A program made the position numbers and the translations under genes. A DNA stretch of 64,000 nt from contig CM072517.1 in the NCBI GenBank assembly GCA_036898135.1, positions 60,568,960 through 60,632,959 of the forward strand, written 5' to 3'. The notes beneath the pieces are model-generated. The model did no database searches. It was not told where the DNA came from and worked only from the letters and a program-made list of their open reading frames with translations. The stretch is from Oncomelania hupensis. Its lineage: Eukaryota; Mollusca; Gastropoda; Littorinimorpha; Pomatiopsidae. Below, one piece after another: positions 34,401-47,400 of the stretch; positions within the stretch are counted from its first letter, which is position 1; the number at the start of each line of letters is the position of its first letter.

Positions 34401-37400
34401 TAGCAGAATGGTCTTTGCAAGACCTGATGATCTGGTGACGTGGCCATACCATCGGAGTTTCCGTTTATTCACCACTATGAGCAGGTCATTGTGTTGTCCA
34501 ATGGCTTGTGTGATGGTCTTTCGGACTTCGTCGTTGGTGATGTGCTAGGTATAGGAAATGCCCAGAAGTCTTCTGTAGCACCTCATCTCCATGCTTTGTA
34601 TTCTTCGTTGTAAATCTGCTGTAAGAGTCCATGCTTCGCAAGCATATAGGAAGATGGAGATGACAATGGAGCGCAGCAGTCTTACTTTGGAATGTAGACT
34701 GATTGTCCTGTCTTTCCAAATGGGCTTCAACCTTGTCAGGGCAGCAGTTGTTTGTGCGATCCTGGAGAGGACTTCCTGTCGGGACCCATTGTCTGACACA
34801 ATGGCTCCCAAATATTTGAAGCTATGCACTGTGTTGAGGGATTGGCCTTGGACTTTGATGTCCGTGTTGATGCCATTGGTGTTGTTGGTCATCATTTTGC
34901 TCTACCCCCTATGCTGACTGTGCCTTCATGATCTGCAAGAGCATCTGACATGATGCGCTCTAGGAAGATGTTGAAGAGTGTTGGAGAGAGTAGGCATCCT
35001 TGACGCACACCGATTGTTGTTCTGAACCAGTTCCAGATGACGCTGTTATGGAGGACTGCACTGGTAGCCTTGTCATACAGGCTTTTGATGACTTCAATAA
35101 TTTTAGGGCTGATGTTGTACACTTTCATTGTTGCCCATGGAGCTGCATGCCAGACTCGGTCAAACGCCTTCTTGAAGTCTATGAACACATGATATAGATG
35201 TTGTTGGTGCTGTAGGTATTTCTCACAGATTATTCTGAGGTTGAAAATCTGTTCAGTGGTACTTCGCCCTGCCCTGAATCCTGCTTGTTCTTCAGCTATG
35301 ATTTGTTCAGCTTGGGGTTTCAACCTGTTGAGTATTATTTTCAGGAGGACCTTGCTGGGATGGCTGATGAGGCTGATGGTGCGGTAATTTTCACACTCCT
35401 GAAGGTTACCCTTTTTGGGAAGAGTGATGACAAGCGACTGGATCCATGGTTTAGGCCACTCCACACTCTGCCAGATCTTGTTACAGATAATGGTGAGGGC
35501 ATCAATCATCACTTCTCCTCCTGCTTGTAGCAGTTCTGCGGGTATGTTGTCCACTCCCGCTGACTTCCCTTTCTTCAGCGATTGCACTGCTGCCTCAACT
35601 TCTTTCCGGAGAATTGGGAGGATTTCTTCTTCTTCTCTGTTCTCGGGACATGCTAGAACTGATGGGTCTCCATTTGGTGTATGGTTGTAAAGGTCAGAGC
35701 AGTACTCTGTCCATCTGTCCAAGACTTCTTGTTCTTCTGTAAGGCATATGCCAGACTTGCTTTGGATGGTGGAGACTTTGGGCGGTTTAACACTTGTCAG
35801 CTGCTTCACAGTCTGGTAGGCCTTCTTGCTGTTGTTCTTGTTCAGACTGTTCTCTAATTCCTGGCATTGATCTTCTATCCAGTTCTCCTTTGCTGTGCGC
35901 ATGCCTTTTCGGATGTCATTGTTGATTTTTCGGTAGACATCAGCTCTCTGTGAGGTGTTCTTTTTCTTTTTTTTAATCTCTCTTCGTTTATCACACAGAT
36001 CCAAAAGTTCAGGTATGATCCACGGCTTCTTCTTTGGTCGGTGCTTGCCAAGGATCTCAGTGGCGGCATCTGTCACAGCTGAGTTGAAGGTGGTGGTCAT
36101 GGTTTTGACATCTACTTCACCAGCCCCCAAAATGAGCAGTGGTGCAAATTTCCCTCCAATTGTGGCCTGAAATAGTTCTGCCACCTCCGGGTCTTGCAGT
36201 TTGTCCAGGTTGAACTTCAGTCTAGTGCACTTTGCTGTATTTACTCTCTTCAAGTGGAGCCGGAAAGACATCATCACAAGATTGTGGTCACTTCCGATGT
36301 CTACTCTTGGAAAAGTGCGTGTCCTGCCAATGTTGATGCTTGATCTGAAGCGTTTCTTGACCATGATGTAGTCGATCTGGTTGTGATGCTCCCCGCCGGG
36401 ACGGTGCCATGTCCATCGTCTGGAGTTTTTGTGGAGACCAAGCGTGTTTGCCAGTACCAGATTGTTGTATCTGGCAAACTCCAAGAGTCTCGGACCCCTG
36501 TCATTTGTCTCGTTGTTGCAGTGGGGTCCACATGTGTCTTCCCAGTTGTGGTGCGCATCTTGGCCAACCTTGGCATTCCAGTCTCCTTGCACTATGATTA
36601 TGTCCTTCTTCGGCACCTGGTCAAGGACCGCCTGTAGATTTTCATAAAAATCCTCCACTTCGCTGTCGTCATAGTCTGATGTTGGGGCATAGGCCTGGAT
36701 GATGATGATGTTGAAAGGGGCTGCTCTCAGACGGATGGTAATGAGTCTACTGGAGACTGGGCGGCAACCCATCACTGTGGCTAGAATGTTCTTGTGACCA
36801 AGAATCCAACGCCGTGTTCGTGCCTGTCATCTCTACCGCTGAAATAGAGCTTGTGGCCTTTGTCGGTCGTTGTTTCACCTAGGCCTTTCCAGCGCAGTTC
36901 ACTGATTCCTAGAACGTTCCATCGATAGTGGTCCAGCTCGTGGGCCAGTTCTTCTAATTTTCCTTCCGCAGTTAGAGTCCTGACATTCCAGGTTCCTATG
37001 ACGATGTTGTTTCCCGTGCGGATCTTGCTAAATTGTCCATCAGTAGCATACTTATCATGTCCGTCCCGGTGGCCAACGGAAGGTGCGGTCCTTATGCCGG
37101 GCGACGACCGATCCGGTATGGAATTAGTGGATAGCTTCAACATGTAGTGTGTCTTGGGCAAAAAAGACCTGCCGGTGCCCAATCCTCTCCAGGCTGTTGG
37201 CCACATCCGAAATCCACGAATACAGTGTGCTCACCTTGGCCCTGAGCACGTGGTGAGGTTCCTCCGCCCTGGCCGGTGACTTCTGTGTAGAAGACTTTCA
37301 CCCAATGATGCCGTGCTAACATCACACCTGTTAGTCGCCTCTTACGACATGCCTGGAAACGTTGGGTCTATTCTATTTAATGCCCGAACCCACAGAGCAG

Positions 37401-40400
37401 AACATATTTCTTAATTAATAATTTCAAAAATCATACATTATAGCATGCATCAATTGATTTTCCTCTTTCACCCCCTACTTTCCTCTCCTCCCACTCAGTC
37501 CGTCAAGCTCCTCTCTCTTTATTAAATTAAATGGATCCAGTTAAATGTTTTATATTTGAGTATTGCTAGTTTCCTCGTTACGAAGTTAGCTTGTTTATTC
37601 CTTTAATTTTAAATCAATGTTGGTCTTTGCATGAATGCAGATGAATGATTAAACTAAATGTGTAAGTGATTAAAAGAAGGACTGATTGTAAGATTAGCAA
37701 ATTAATGCTGAAATCATTTTCTTCTTGTAATAAAATATTGAATCTGAATCTGAAGGTTATAACTCTAAAGGTGCATTATTTATCATACAGGACACAGTGG
37801 AGGTTCTGATGCCCCAGGATCAGAAGAAATCTCAGACGTACGGAGGCCGCAGAATTGTCTTTGAGAATGATGAGGTGGCAGAGATCCGACGCTTTGGGGA
37901 ACCAGGTCTGATGTTGTTTTAATTTATATGTTGTTATTTACTGATTTATTCATTTATGCTTGTTTGTTCATTTTAACTGAAGAATGAAAATACAGAATGT
38001 CTTAGATCAGTTTCAAAGTAATGACAATCGAAATATGTCGTTGAAGACAGTTGTAGATTGTTGCAAAATAAAACTGTAAGAAAACTGAAGATTGTTCTAG
38101 ATTGTTGCAGAATGAAACTGTAAGAAAACAAAGACTTTTGTAGGTTGTTGCAGAATGAAACTGTAAGAAAACTGAAGACTGTTCTAGATTGTTGCAAAAT
38201 GAAACTTTAAGAAAACTGAATACTGTTCTAAATTGTTGCAGAATGAAACTGTAAGAAAACTGAAGACTGTTCTAGATTGTTGCAGAATGAAACTGTAAGA
38301 AAACTGAAGACTTCTAGATTTTTGCAGAATAAAACTGTAAGAAAACTGGGTTTATAGCTGGACGTTCAGTGGACAATTGTCTACACTGCCAGTGGATTTT
38401 AAAAAAAAACTAAAATTTGAAGAAATTTACTGCGGGAGTGGGGTGGGCGAGGAATGTGAAGGGAGAGGGGGCAGCATTATTGCTTTAGTGCGCAATCAGC
38501 TCAACCTCTGTTGTATGTGACCAACGTTATTGTTCTTCTCTGCTGATGTATAATGTGTCGCTACTACTCCATTACCATTGTCCTGATGCAAGATTTCTTA
38601 ACGCTTTGTTTTTCCAGGGTTGGAGCTGATTGGCTTCAAGCAGAGAACGGCCATTAAACCGTACTACCATGTCAAACCTTCACAGTTTATCTACCCTGAT
38701 GAAGGGGTATGTATCTGATATGGACGTTTTCCGAAAATTTTGACAACACAATACAGTACAGTACAATACAATACAACACTACACATTACACATAGTTAAA
38801 AAAACACAATTGGGAGTGTGCAATTGTTCATTCAGGCATTGATCGTATGATTAAAATAACAAACTTTGGGGAGTGTGCCATTGGAAATTTTTGTTCCTCC
38901 ATATATCATGTCTTATCAGCCTAGGGTGTGATCACATGTCTATGCATAGTTGTATTTGTCTATAAACCTGATGCCATTTCTAGCTGAGCTGGGATACTGT
39001 TGCCTACCCCACACAATCTATCATTCTTTTCTGTTGTTTTGCGTCATAACAGACTAGCCGCAGACCTCCAAAGTCTACACAGTAAAAATACACTTCATCA
39101 CCCAGAATCATGACTTGTAGGTCGACAGTGTTACGATGTGATGGTGTATTTGTTTTGTTGTTTTTTGTGCAGACGGTGACTGGCAGCACTACTCTGTTCA
39201 CAGCTCTGCTGCGTAAATGTGTGGACAAAAACGTTGTGGCTATCTGCAAGTACATCCCCAGCAAGAGCACTCCTCCCAAGTTTGTCGCCCTTCTACCACA
39301 GGTAACCGTTTTTCTCAATATTATTATTATTATTATTATTTGTTTGTATGTGTGGGCGATAAGTAATTAATGAGTTCAAATGTGTATCCCTATCCTATCC
39401 TATCATATCCCGTAACTCGAAGGTCGTTGGGGCACCACGGATAATTGTTTAACCAGCGAACTTCATCTTTCTCTGTCCTCAGCAACCCTCATGGCTTTGC
39501 TCAGTGTCAAGCTGGTCCATTCTCGAATGTTGTCCTCCCACCTCTTTTTCTGTCTCCATATTCTTCTGCCTCCTTTATATAAATTGTCATATTGATCCCA
39601 GACCCTTAACTGTAGCTGCTTGAATATCTAGTTCACCTTTTCTGTTAACTGTAGCTGCTTGAATATCTAGTTCACCTACTCTGTTGACTGTAGATGCTTG
39701 TATATCTTGTTCACCTTCTCTGTTAGCTGTAGCTGCTTGTATATCTTGTTCACCTTCTCTGTTAGCTGTAGCTGCTTGAATATATCTTGTTCACCTTCTC
39801 TGTTAGCTGTAGCTGCTTGAATATCTAGTTCACCTTCTCTGTTAGCTGTAGCTGCTTGAATATCAAGTTCACCTACTCTGTTAGCTGTAGCTGCTTGTAT
39901 ATCTTGTTCACCTTCTCTGTTAGCTGTAGCTGCTTGAATATTTAATTCAACTTCTCTGTTAGCTGTAGCTGCTTGAATATCTAGTTCATCTTCTCTGTTA
40001 GCTGTAGCTGCTTGAATATCTAGTTCACCTTCTCTGTTAGCTGTAGCTGCTTGAATATCTAGTTCACCTTCTCTGTTAGCTGTAGCTGCTTGAATATCTA
40101 GTTCACCTCCTCTGTTAGCTGTAGCTGTTTGAATATCTAGTTCACCTTCTCTGTTAGCTGTAGCTGCTTGAATATCTAGTTCACCTTCTCTGTTAGCTGT
40201 AGCTGTTTGAATATCTAGTTCACCTTCTCTGTTAGCTGTAGCTGTTTGAATATCTAGTTCACCTTCTCTGTTAGCTGTAGCTGCTTGAATATCTAGTTCA
40301 CCTTCTATGTTAGCTGTAGCTGCTTGGATATCTAGTTCACCTACTCTGTTAGCTGTAGCTGCTTGTATATCTTGTTCACCTTTTCTGTTAGCTGTAGCTG

Positions 40401-42127
40401 CTTGAATATCTAGTTCACCTTCTCTGTTAGCTGTAGCTGCTTGAATATCTAGTTCACCTTCTCTGTTAGCTGTAGCTGCTTGAATATCTAGTTCACCTTC
40501 TCTGTTAGCTGTAGCTGCTTGAATATTTAACTCAACTTCTCTGTTTGCTGTAGCTGCTTGAATATCTAGTTCATCTTCTCTGTTAGTGTTAGCTGTAGCT
40601 GCTTGAATATCTATTTCACCTTCTCTGGTAGCTGTAGCTGCTTGAATATCTAGTTTGCCTTCTCTGTTAGCTGTAGCTGTTTCAATATCTAGTTTGCCTT
40701 CTCTGTTAGCTGTAGGTTCTTGAATATCTAGTTCACCTTCTCTGTTAGCTGTAGCTGCTTGAATATCTAGTTCGCCTTCTCTATTAGCTGTAGCTGCTTG
40801 AATATCTAGTTCACCTTCTCTGTTAGCTGTAGCTGCTTGAATATCTAGTTTGCCTTCTTTGTTAGCTGTAGCTGCTTGAACATCTAGTTCATCTTTTCTG
40901 TTAGCTGTAGCTAAAGAGCTAGAGAGCAGACTCTGTAGATGCATTTCGCAGAAACTTGAAAACACACTTCTTCTCTTCTTGCTAAGCTGGATGTATAACT
41001 ATTTGATCTCATCCCAATTTCATAAGTCACTGCGTGAAAGTATTGCATAAATGTTAATTGTCTGGTCTGCCTGCTACATGTAGAATGTGTTGAACGATAG
41101 TGAAGAAGTTAAAATGTTAAGTTATGATCTATGCACCCTTCCCGCCACTGTGTGTGTGTGTGTGTGTTTGAGTGTGTGTTTATCCAGCTCCCTCCCACCA
41201 GCGCTGCGATCATGCCCATCGGCATGGAGATATTTACGAGCTTTATAAATTATTCATTCATTAATTCAGACCTGCCTACTGTTACGATTTAGGCGTATTT
41301 TGTTACAATTTTCAGCCCTTACTACGATTTTTACGATTTCCCTAATTTTACTACGATTTTCCAAACACAAAAACTACACTTTTTTTTTTTTTTTTTTTTT
41401 TTGAGAGTAAAATTTACGTTTTCGGCAAGCGTAAAGGGGACGAAACTACACATTGTACGAAAACTTCCTTATAAGGAGATGCTAGACTCGGAACTGAAAA
41501 CGAAGGCTTGTGATTAGTTGAGAACGGTCACGTGACCTGTTCGGGTCTAAGCTACGGTAACTTCCGTTTGAACTACGACCGGGTGATTTGTGTTGTTTAC
41601 AATCGATTTGCGCTTCATAAATGGAAAATCCAGACATGAATGGAGCAAATAATAAGCCTCATTCATCTGCACCATGCGAAAGAGTGTTTTCAATAGTAAA
41701 AAAGAATGCCACACCCCAGAGAGCTTCAATGGGGCAGGATACTGTGGAGGCACTTCTTGTGCTGAAGTCAAGACCTGTGCACTTACTGGACAAGTATCAA
41801 TATAGTGATCACCAACTGAGCAGCATTAAGAGTGCTTACTACAATTCTTTAAAAATTGAAGAAGTAAAAAATATAAAAACTGTTTATTTTGTTTTGTTTT
41901 TTTTTAAATATATATATTACTATTTACTTTTGCTTCTGAATGATGCTTTTCTGACTCATGTAGGCCTACATGAAAGTCATAATAATAAATTCAGACAGTT
42001 TATCTACTTTTTTTAGTTCATTGTTGTGCTCAAGTCCACACCTCTTTATGAAAACTTTTTTTTTAAATTTTCTTTTACAAATGAATGATGCTTTTTTTTA
42101 TTTTAGTGTACTATGTACATGAAAGTC

Positions 42128-42187
<60 letters not shown>

Positions 42188-44426
42188 TCAGACAGTTTAT
42201 CTACTTTTTTTGTGTGGTAAATTCATTGTTTGCTTTCTAGTTTCTTGTCTTGCTGCCTGTTTAATTTACTATTAATTGCAAATGTTGCAAGATTGTTAGT
42301 ATTATTTGGTGTAGAAATATAATGAATTTAAAGACCGATAGATCAATCGCGGTGTGAATACGCTTTTTACAATTTTCCCTCAAAATGTTACGCTTTTTGT
42401 CCCAAGTCGTTACTCCTAAAAATTTGGGGGGTAGGCAGGTCTGTTAATTCAAAGCTGTTTGAATATCTAGTTCATCTTCTCTGTTAGCTGTAGCTGCTTG
42501 AATATCTAGTTCATCTTCTCTGTTAGCTGTAGCTGCTTGAATATCTAGTTCACCTTCTCTGTTAGCTGTACTGCTTGAATATCTAGTTCACCTTCTCTGT
42601 TAGCTGTAGCTGTTTGAATATCTAGTTCACCTTCTCTGTTAGCTGTAGCTGCTTGAATATCTAGTTCACCTTCTCTGTTAGCTGTAGCTGTTTGAATATC
42701 TAGTTCATCTTCTCTGTTAGCTGTAGCTGCTTGAATATCTAGTTCACCTTCTCTGTTAGCTGTAGCTGCTTGAATATCTAGTTCATCTTCTCTGTTAGAT
42801 GTAGCTGCTTGAATATCTAGTTCACCTACTCTGTTAGCTGTAGCTGCTTGAATATCTAGTTCATCTTCTCTGTTAGCTGTAGCTGCTTGAATATCTAGTT
42901 CACCTTCTCTGTTAGCTGTAGCTGCTTGAATATCTAGTTCATCTTCTCTGTTAGCTGTAGCTGCTTGAATATCTAGTTCACCTTCTCTGTTAGCTGTAGC
43001 TGCTTGAATATCTAGTTCACCTTCTCTGTTAGCTGTAGCTGCTTGAATATCTAGTTCATCTTCTCTGTTAGCTGTAGCTGCTTGAATATCTAGTTCACCT
43101 TCTCTGGGTTGTGATCCGGAAGTTATCCCAGTGGATAAAGCTTCAAAACAATAAACACAAATTTAAGATGAGTGCCTTTAGAATCACCAGAAAAAAAATT
43201 TGCTGTCAGTGTTGTTACCATTGGGTACATTGATAGAAGCAAATTCTTTAGACATATTAAGCATATTTGATTCTTAACTGTGTGTGTGGGGTTTCCATCT
43301 TAGAATGTGCATCTGTCATGAATATTGTTGGATGACAATTTGTCAGATTAAGTTGTTGCAAGTGATTTTGTCTTGTCCAATGTTTCTATGTTTTGATTCT
43401 TTTCTTCTTGTATTTTGTTGGTTTGGCCGATGTTGAGAATAATATTATTATTGTATTTTTTATATACTGTTTTTTCAGGAAGGGGTACTGGACTTGGATG
43501 TACCCTTGTTCTATTTTTTTAATTTGGTGGAAAACGTTCAATCATGTTGAAATCGTTATATTATGCTGCTAGTGTGTGTATGTATTGTCTGTTAGAGTTT
43601 ATCTCTTCTTTTTCAAGTGGAGTCCCGTTTCCGTTGGCTTGTACGTGTTGTCGTTTGGATTGAGGTGTTCATTTGTTCATTTGCTTTGACTTGTCTTTCT
43701 CCCAAAAATGTTGTCCACTTTGGAATTCTGTTTATCTATAAGTTTTAAAATATAACATTTTTACATGCAGTGAATAACAACAACGTTAAGGAACTAATGA
43801 CAAATCCATTGTCTTTGGGGACAGTTCAGAGCTACCCCAAAATACATTGGGGGATTGAGTGTAGGATTATTTAATAGGATAACAATTTTAGGCTTTAAAG
43901 CCCAATCTTATAACCTGTCCTAAAATGTAGAATATTGTTGTATATTACCACACTGGTCAAAGTGACACATTAAACTGTACTTGTATAAAATAAACAATGC
44001 TTGTATTGACTTGAATGTAACTGTACGGTCCGGTCCGGTCCGATCAACAACAAAAACCAAATGAAAAAAGAGATGTGCTTTTATCAATGGCCTTGGTTGT
44101 GGGTTTCTTGCATTTTTTTTCTGCATATTACTGAAGACTAGGATTGTAATTGCCGTCGAGTTTAACGGCAACAGTGGTTTATGGTGTGGATGTTGACTTT
44201 TGCAGGAGGAGGAGCTGGATGAGCATAAAGTGCAGATAACTCCTCCAGGCTTCCACATCATTTTCCTCCCCTATGCCGACGACTTCCGGAAAGTCAAGTA
44301 CGATGAAATACCCAGAGGTAGGTAGGGTTTCAAAAACACAACGCTTACATAGTAAGTTATTTATGCAATTCTGTGTAGATATTAGAATTCAAAGACAGTT
44401 CTCACTGACTGACTGCAAACATGTAT

Positions 44427-44486
<60 letters not shown>

Positions 44487-47400
44487 TAAAACAGTAGAAG
44501 TAATTAGGTTTATATTATAATAGTAAGTTCTTCTCAAGGTAGCTTTTATTCTTGGTTAGTATCCCCACTTTCTGGAAATTTAGTGCTTTAAATTCCCACT
44601 GTCGCTGTCTTCCTCATTTGCTCTTTCCCATTCCTGATCTTTCCTATCACTCTGCTATACTATCTTCTTCTTCGCTAGATCAATGACCTACCTTTTTTCT
44701 TGAAAACTCTTCTTGGACAAGACTCCTTGTTTGTGTATGAGGTCTGTTGGATCAGCTTGGGAGTGTTGGACGCTTTCTGCCGGGTGGTCACTAGGGCTTC
44801 CTATGATGTTATTATTTAGCAATATAGGCATTTTATATGTATGTGTTTTGTTGATGATTTATAATGATGTTTGTATTCTATTTTGTTTTTGTAAACGGGG
44901 GTTCGAGTAGTTGGGGTAAAGCCTCAGCCGTCCCCTGCGTGGGATGTCTTTATTGTAAAGTGACTGGCCGGTGGAGGGCATTCAATTTTCCCACTAGGGT
45001 TGTTTCAGCAGATCTTTTATGCGGATCGGGGGTTGTCCGGTCCTGATTTGGCTCGGAAGAGTCCGCTGGACCTAAAGCAACAATCAATCAATCATTCTTG
45101 GTTAGTGAAAAGAAATGTGTATTTTGAAAGTCTGCAAAGAAACCCATTCTTACTTTGTAGCTTCATTTTCATTTTCAGGTGCCTAATACTTAGCTGTTTT
45201 TCAGAATATTTAGAATAGTAGAGTAGCAGTAAAGTACATAACAGAACCCTATATAACAGTAGGTAAATAATTATTGATTTACAGCAATCTAGGGTAACAA
45301 TAGATAAATAATTATAGTTACAGCAATCTAAAATGCATAAACCTGAATAAGTGAATTGTTTGTAGATATGTTTAATGAACAATATAAAGGACTGGTATTT
45401 TGGAAGTCGGCAAAGAAAGTCGTCGTTACTTTGTTGCTTCATGTTCATTTTCAGGTCTTGTGTTTTTCTCCTCTGTCAAATCATCACCATTCTCATCACT
45501 TAGAAGAGTCTGAACCCATACACACTCTTGATATATACAAACACATCAAGTTTACATTTATTATATATGTTGATACGACTGATGTCCAAAATGTGTGTAA
45601 AATCTTTAGTAAATTTTGCTGCAGATGCTGCATCGTGAGTACCTGCAATGAGTATAGGCGGGTACTTGGTTAGGTTTGTTCTGTTTGATTTGTTTCGTAA
45701 TGTTCACACCAGCTCAATGCCTATGTGAGCAGCACTCTTTGGTTCCCCCACATTTTTCTGGCTGCGGGCTATTTATAGCTTGCCTACACCCTCCCTTCCA
45801 GTGAAAGGAAAGGAAAGAAGCACCGGTGAAGCTATCGGCGAAGCTATTTATAGCTAGCCTGAATGAACTAACCTCAAAACCTAAAAGCTTTGGTTGAGTC
45901 GGTGTGTGTTGCTATGTTTGTTTAATACACCAAAGTTGACTGAACTGTTTGAACGGATGTTACATTCTATTTTGATAGATTGATAAATTGATTGACTGAG
46001 ATTGATAAATTGATTGACTGATGTGGGATAGCCTTTCCCAGTGGTCAGTAACGAGTGAGCCCTCTCTCCAGGGCATGCACACACTTGGGGCAAAAGGCTG
46101 GAGATCCTAGGGCGCCATCACTATTCTACAATGTTGTTGTGATGACTGTTCGCAGCGACGGAAGAGCAGGTGGATGCAGCCAAGGAGATGATCAAGAAGC
46201 TGAAGTTTCAGTACAGCCCGGAGGCCTTTGAGAACCCTGTGCTGCAGAACCACTGGCGCATGATTGAGGCTCTGGCCCTGGACAGAGAGGAGCCTGATGA
46301 GCTGCAGGACTTCACCAGTAAGTCTGGATAAATAGCAATGATTCATTGTAATTGTAATAAAGTGACTGTTTGTGGTAAATTTTGTTGTGCAGATGTTATC
46401 AAACATATTAACGGTTAATGTATGCGTAACTTTTTATATTACATTTCTTTATCCATATTTTATCAGAAATGTTTATAATTACTTTTTCTGCATAATTATA
46501 TTAGTGATTAGTTTTCATTATCAAATACGGAAAATACATTATTTAAAATATGATTTTTAGTGTTTGATTGGCTGAACTAGTAGGATATGGAAAATCCTAT
46601 TGATTGATTTAATTTATAATAATATAATAAGCTTTCTGCATTTTTCATAATTATACAGCAGAGATTATTTTAGTATTGTGTCATCCAGTGAATCCATCTC
46701 ACACCTACAGCAAATGAGGAGTGAATGAAAGCAAGTGCTGGCAGAGTGTGATGGTGCAGATGTGAAGGAGGCTTGTGATTTTGTTCTTGGTCTGTACATG
46801 TACTTGGAAAATATCTCAGAAATTCACAAAGGGATTTTTGACTTGCATGTATAGCAATGCGAGTTTATGTACTCACCCCTCAAGTCGGAGCTGGTGAGTC
46901 CTATGGGCTTTGCCCTTCCCGTTCTGTTTATGATGTTCATGCTGTCATAATAGCACGGCAAGTGCAATGCAGCATTTGAGTTTAACTTTTACTTGTAACC
47001 CCAGAAGCAATGGGTGTGATTATGTTCTTTCTTATTATGCAGTGCCAGCAGAAGATAAGATTCAGAAGAAGGCCGGGGGCGCCATCAGGGACTTCATGGA
47101 CCTCACACTGCCTGCCAACTACGCGCCTGGCAACAAGAAAAGGGTCAGTCCCCACGTTTACTTGCATTACTTTTTCCCTTGGCTTTTAAGGGTGTAGCAT
47201 GGAGGTTGGAGCTGACGGTTCACTGCAAGCTGTGAACCTCTAGACACGGACATTTCCTGGGTCCATGTCTATCTAACCCCCGTCAATCCAGCGTCTTCAG
47301 GTTCATCCCCTGGCTCTCAAAGACGAGCACTTTGAGTTGTAAGCTCTGCAGGCTGGCATCCTTGAGAGGTGGGCGAACCATTTCATCCTCTGCAAAGTTA

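Larger units (their letters stand above)
34209..37400 (-). mobile_element. Full-length RTE-like LINE (endonuclease-reverse transcriptase), inactivated
   Basis: A 3,192-bp element with a perfect 12-bp duplication AACATATTTCTT (34197-34208 and 37401-37412). The 3' tail, at the low-coordinate end, is made of GGATAG-type pentamers, not poly(A). It encodes an apurinic-type endonuclease followed by a reverse transcriptase. Size near 3.2 kb, single APE-RT protein and simple-repeat tail fit the RTE group. Frameshifts lie near 36778 and 34900. The RT catalytic FADD box is missing. Fragments of the same family lie at 5730-6414, 26037-26345 and 39388-39586, all on the minus strand. Confidence 0.9.
41267..42443 (+). 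mobile_element. hAT-like DNA transposon remnant with transposase C-terminal fragment
   Basis: Perfect 13-bp inverted termini CAGACCTGCCTAC (41267-41279) and GTAGGCAGGTCTG (42431-42443), with a perfect 6-bp duplication TTAATT outside both ends (41261-41266 and 42444-42449). Subterminal repeats of TACGATTT occur on the left. The interior encodes a hAT-type C-terminal dimerisation fragment (41621-41850). About 150 bp around ATGAAAGTCATAATAATAA is duplicated within it (about 41940 and 42110), with (AAT)n expansion at 42129-42184. It shares terminal sequence with the element at 49264-63811. Confidence 0.85.

Noticed and set aside
39676..40965. 429-codon minus-strand frame as a protein gene
   Set aside because: It is entirely minisatellite; the open frame follows from a 39-bp unit without stops, there is no splice or promoter evidence, and block 2 is frame-broken.
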